A model generated the notes under the pieces. It had not been told where the DNA came from. It saw only the letters and a program-made list of their open reading frames with translations, and did not search any database. Of a DNA stretch of 7,040 nt, positions 5,478 to 7,040 are shown in pieces. Position numbers and translations under genes: made by a program. Source of the stretch: Candidatus Calidifonticultor daggyaiensis (GTDB lineage: Bacteria > Actinomycetota > Humimicrobiia > Humimicrobiales > Humimicrobiaceae); NCBI GenBank assembly GCA_015661035.1, contig JACVJA010000071.1, positions 1 through 7,040 on the forward strand, given 5' to 3'. The stretch's first letter is position 1; each line of letters begins with the position of its first letter.

Positions 5478-6608
5478 TTATGAATAATTAGTTAAAATGC
5501 TTTTTCCTTTTTTCCTTTCTATTCCAAATGAACCCGATCTTAAATCAGAAAGCCTCTTATTTATTTGGTTAAAGTAAATTTTAAAATCCTTTTCTTTTGA
5601 ATACCCTAATCTAAATGCAACCACCTCTCCAACAAGTTTGCCCTCTTCCATCGCAGTTGATGCTTCTTCTATCCCTGCAACATCTCCAGCAACAAAAATG
5701 CCAGGTATTGAAGATTCCATATATATATTGTGGACAGGTACGAAACCACCTAATGCACTAATATATTTCATTTCTAATCCTAATTGCCAGCACAATTCTG
5801 AAAAAGGTTGAAAGCCAGAAGCAATACATATAAGGTCACAATTTATTTCAAATTCACTGCCTTTTATATACTCAATAGAGCCATTATTAAAATTTATTCT
5901 TGAAATTACTGCACTTTTAACAAAGTTTTTACCCTTGGCTTCTATGATAGTATGAGATGTTAAAATTGGCACACCTGCTCTTCTAATTTTTGCCGCATGT
6001 ACCTTATAACCAGAAATCTTTGGTAATAGCTCAATCACTCCCAAAACTTTTGAGCCCGCTTGCATTAATTGGTAAGATACTATAAGACCAACATTACCCG
6101 AGCCAATCATTATGACCCTTTTACCTGGCAATACTCGGTACACATTCATCATTGTTTGTGCAGCTCCAGCACCCATTACACCAGGCAAAGTCCAACCTTT
6201 AAATAAAATTGGTTTTTCGAGTGCACCTGTAGCTATTAAAATATTTTCAGACATAATTGTATGAATTTTGCTGTTATTAGTGCTATACATTACACGCTTT
6301 TCTGTTGGAAATATCCCAAATACTGTAGTATTTAATAATAATTTTACATTAATTTCTGCTAAATCCTTTAAAAGTTTCTCACCAATCTGAAAGCCTCTAA
6401 TTCCTGCATAATGTTCTTTTGAACCAAAAAATTTATGCGTTTGAGTAAATAATTGTCCACCCGGTCGATCATTTTCATCAATTAATATAACATTAACCCC
6501 GCGCTCCGCAGCTGTTTTTGCAGCACTTAAACCGGCTGGGCCAGCACCAATAATAATTAACTCATAATCACAATTTTTTTTATAGTTATTAGAACTATCC
6601 ATTATCAT
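5478..6608 (-). CDS. FAD/NAD(P)-dependent oxidoreductase, alpha (HcnB-like) subunit lacking the BFD domain
   Basis: A protein of 376 residues (numbered from the ATG at 6608) with a two-dinucleotide-binding-domain flavoprotein fold. It has an N-terminal FAD Rossmann motif IGAGPAG (20-26) with the acidic strand end LIDEN, RPGGQ (48-52), and IATGALEKP. The NAD(P) Rossmann motif is IGSGNVG (168-174), followed by the second FAD contact GIFVAGDVAG (303-312). This layout matches the alpha subunit of D-hydroxyproline dehydrogenase, dye-linked proline dehydrogenase and HcnB, which hands electrons from the DAO-type subunit to carriers. Those proteins often continue into a BFD-like [2Fe-2S] domain; this one stops, and the domain is the separate gene at 4463-4780. 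Possible starts are TTG 6620, ATG 6608 and ATG 6602. GGA 7 nt before 6608 favours that one slightly. All overlap the end of the upstream [2Fe-2S] gene, implying translational coupling. Confidence 0.9.
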   Translation of the reverse strand: MIMDSSNNYKKNCDYELIIIGAGPAGLSAAKTAAERGVNVILIDENDRPGGQLFTQTHKFFGSKEHYAGIRGFQIGEKLLKDLAEINVKLLLNTTVFGIFPTEKRVMYSTNNSKIHTIMSENILIATGALEKPILFKGWTLPGVMGAGAAQTMMNVYRVLPGKRVIMIGSGNVGLIVSYQLMQAGSKVLGVIELLPKISGYKVHAAKIRRAGVPILTSHTIIEAKGKNFVKSAVISRINFNNGSIEYIKGSEFEINCDLICIASGFQPFSELCWQLGLEMKYISALGGFVPVHNIYMESSIPGIFVAGDVAGIEEASTAMEEGKLVGEVVAFRLGYSKEKDFKIYFNQINKRLSDLRSGSFGIERKKGKSILTNYS

Positions 6609-6921
6609 CCCACTTTCCAAGACCTTTCATGGTTTCTATTACCATGCCGTCCTTAACCATAGTTACACACGTTCTAACATTTGGCTTGCCATTTACTTTC
6701 ATAATACAATCTGTACATCTGCCTCTATTACAAAATACTCCCCTTGGCTCATTATATTTTGCAGTAAATCTTAAAGTTTTAATTCCAGCAGCATAAAGAG
6801 CTGTAGCTATTGGTTCACCCTCATAAGCTTCAATAATTTTACCATCAACAGTTATTTTAACTTTTTTTATGTATTTTAAATCATCTAAAATTGGATGATT
6901 AGAAATTCTATTATTTTTCAT
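6595..6921 (-). CDS. Small [2Fe-2S] ferredoxin-like subunit (HcnA / hydroxyproline dehydrogenase gamma-like)
   Basis: This 108-residue protein has one plant-type/Fer2_4-like [2Fe-2S] domain. The beta strand VKITVDGKIIEAYEGEPIA (21-39) is followed by a helix and the ligand loop GVFCNRGRCTDC (C64, C69, C72), with the last ligand in VRTC (C85). The C-x4-C-x2-C-x12-C spacing and small size match HcnA and the gamma subunit of D-hydroxyproline dehydrogenase-type enzymes. Its expected job is electron transfer inside the complex with the FAD oxidoreductase. The ATG at 6921 is supported by AAAAGG 8 nt upstream. The stop (TAG, 6595-6597) lies inside the next gene, an overlap of 8-14 nt depending on that gene's start, so the two are almost certainly made together. 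Confidence 0.92.
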   Translation of the reverse strand: MKNNRISNHPILDDLKYIKKVKITVDGKIIEAYEGEPIATALYAAGIKTLRFTAKYNEPRGVFCNRGRCTDCIMKVNGKPNVRTCVTMVKDGMVIETMKGLGKWDDNG

Positions 6922-7009
6922 ATAAAAAACCTTTTTTACTAAAAATAATAATTAAAAAATAAATTACGATATACAAAAAATAAACTAAAAATAATAAAAT
7001 TTTTTTAAT

Positions 7010-7040
7010 CTAACCAAATTTCTCAGCTATATAGTTATGT
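7010..7040 (-). CDS. Possible C-terminal end of an upstream gene
   Basis: On the minus strand only one frame stays open from the right edge. It encodes HNYIAEKFG and ends at TAG (7012-7010), 88 bp before the [2Fe-2S] subunit start. The other two frames stop within four codons. Nine residues cannot identify a family. By context the missing DAO-type catalytic subunit or a transporter would be expected here, but this is only a guess. The rest of the gap (6922-7009) is A/T-rich with no clear promoter. Confidence 0.3.
   Translation of the reverse strand, partial: HNYIAEKFG

Overview
The window is very A+T-rich (roughly 28% G+C by eye). Every gene I can support lies on the minus strand, so the genes are transcribed from high to low coordinates. 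Shine-Dalgarno sites are strong at several genes (AGGAGG, AAGGAG, AAAGG). TTG and probably GTG/ATG alternative starts occur, and the proteins are rich in Lys, Asn and Ile. This points to a low-GC anaerobic bacterium, either Firmicutes-like or from one of the low-GC uncultured phyla. I cannot place it more closely.

From right to left, a four-gene redox module comes first. It holds a small [2Fe-2S] protein (6595-6921), overlapped by an FAD/NAD(P) oxidoreductase (5478-6608), then a double-[4Fe-4S] ferredoxin (4874-5389) and a BFD-like [2Fe-2S] protein (4463-4780). These are the electron-handling parts of the multi-subunit amino-acid dehydrogenases related to dye-linked proline dehydrogenase, D-hydroxyproline dehydrogenase and HcnABC. 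The DadA/DAO-type catalytic subunit that normally completes such a complex is not in the window. It may be the gene whose last codons appear at 7010-7040.

Next come two hydrolase-family genes: a cyclase/kynurenine-formamidase-like protein (3705-4391) and an M20 metallopeptidase/deacylase-like protein (2058-3497). Both have unusual residues at family-defining active-site positions, and the M20 protein also carries an Asn-rich insertion. After them are a ROK-family repressor (685-1923) and the first 204 codons of a protein resembling the L-fucose/L-arabinose isomerase superfamily (1-613, running off the left edge).

My working inference is a catabolic locus under a ROK regulator. The hydrolase-like proteins would release or handle an amide or N-acylated compound, and the Fe-S flavoprotein complex would oxidise the resulting amino or imino acid. 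The sugar-isomerase-like gene suggests either a sugar-linked substrate or a separate adjacent unit. No RNA genes, CRISPR arrays, insertion sequences or gene-free stretches over 300 bases were found. The intergenic gaps (71-207 bp) hold AT-rich repeats, hairpins and one promoter candidate.
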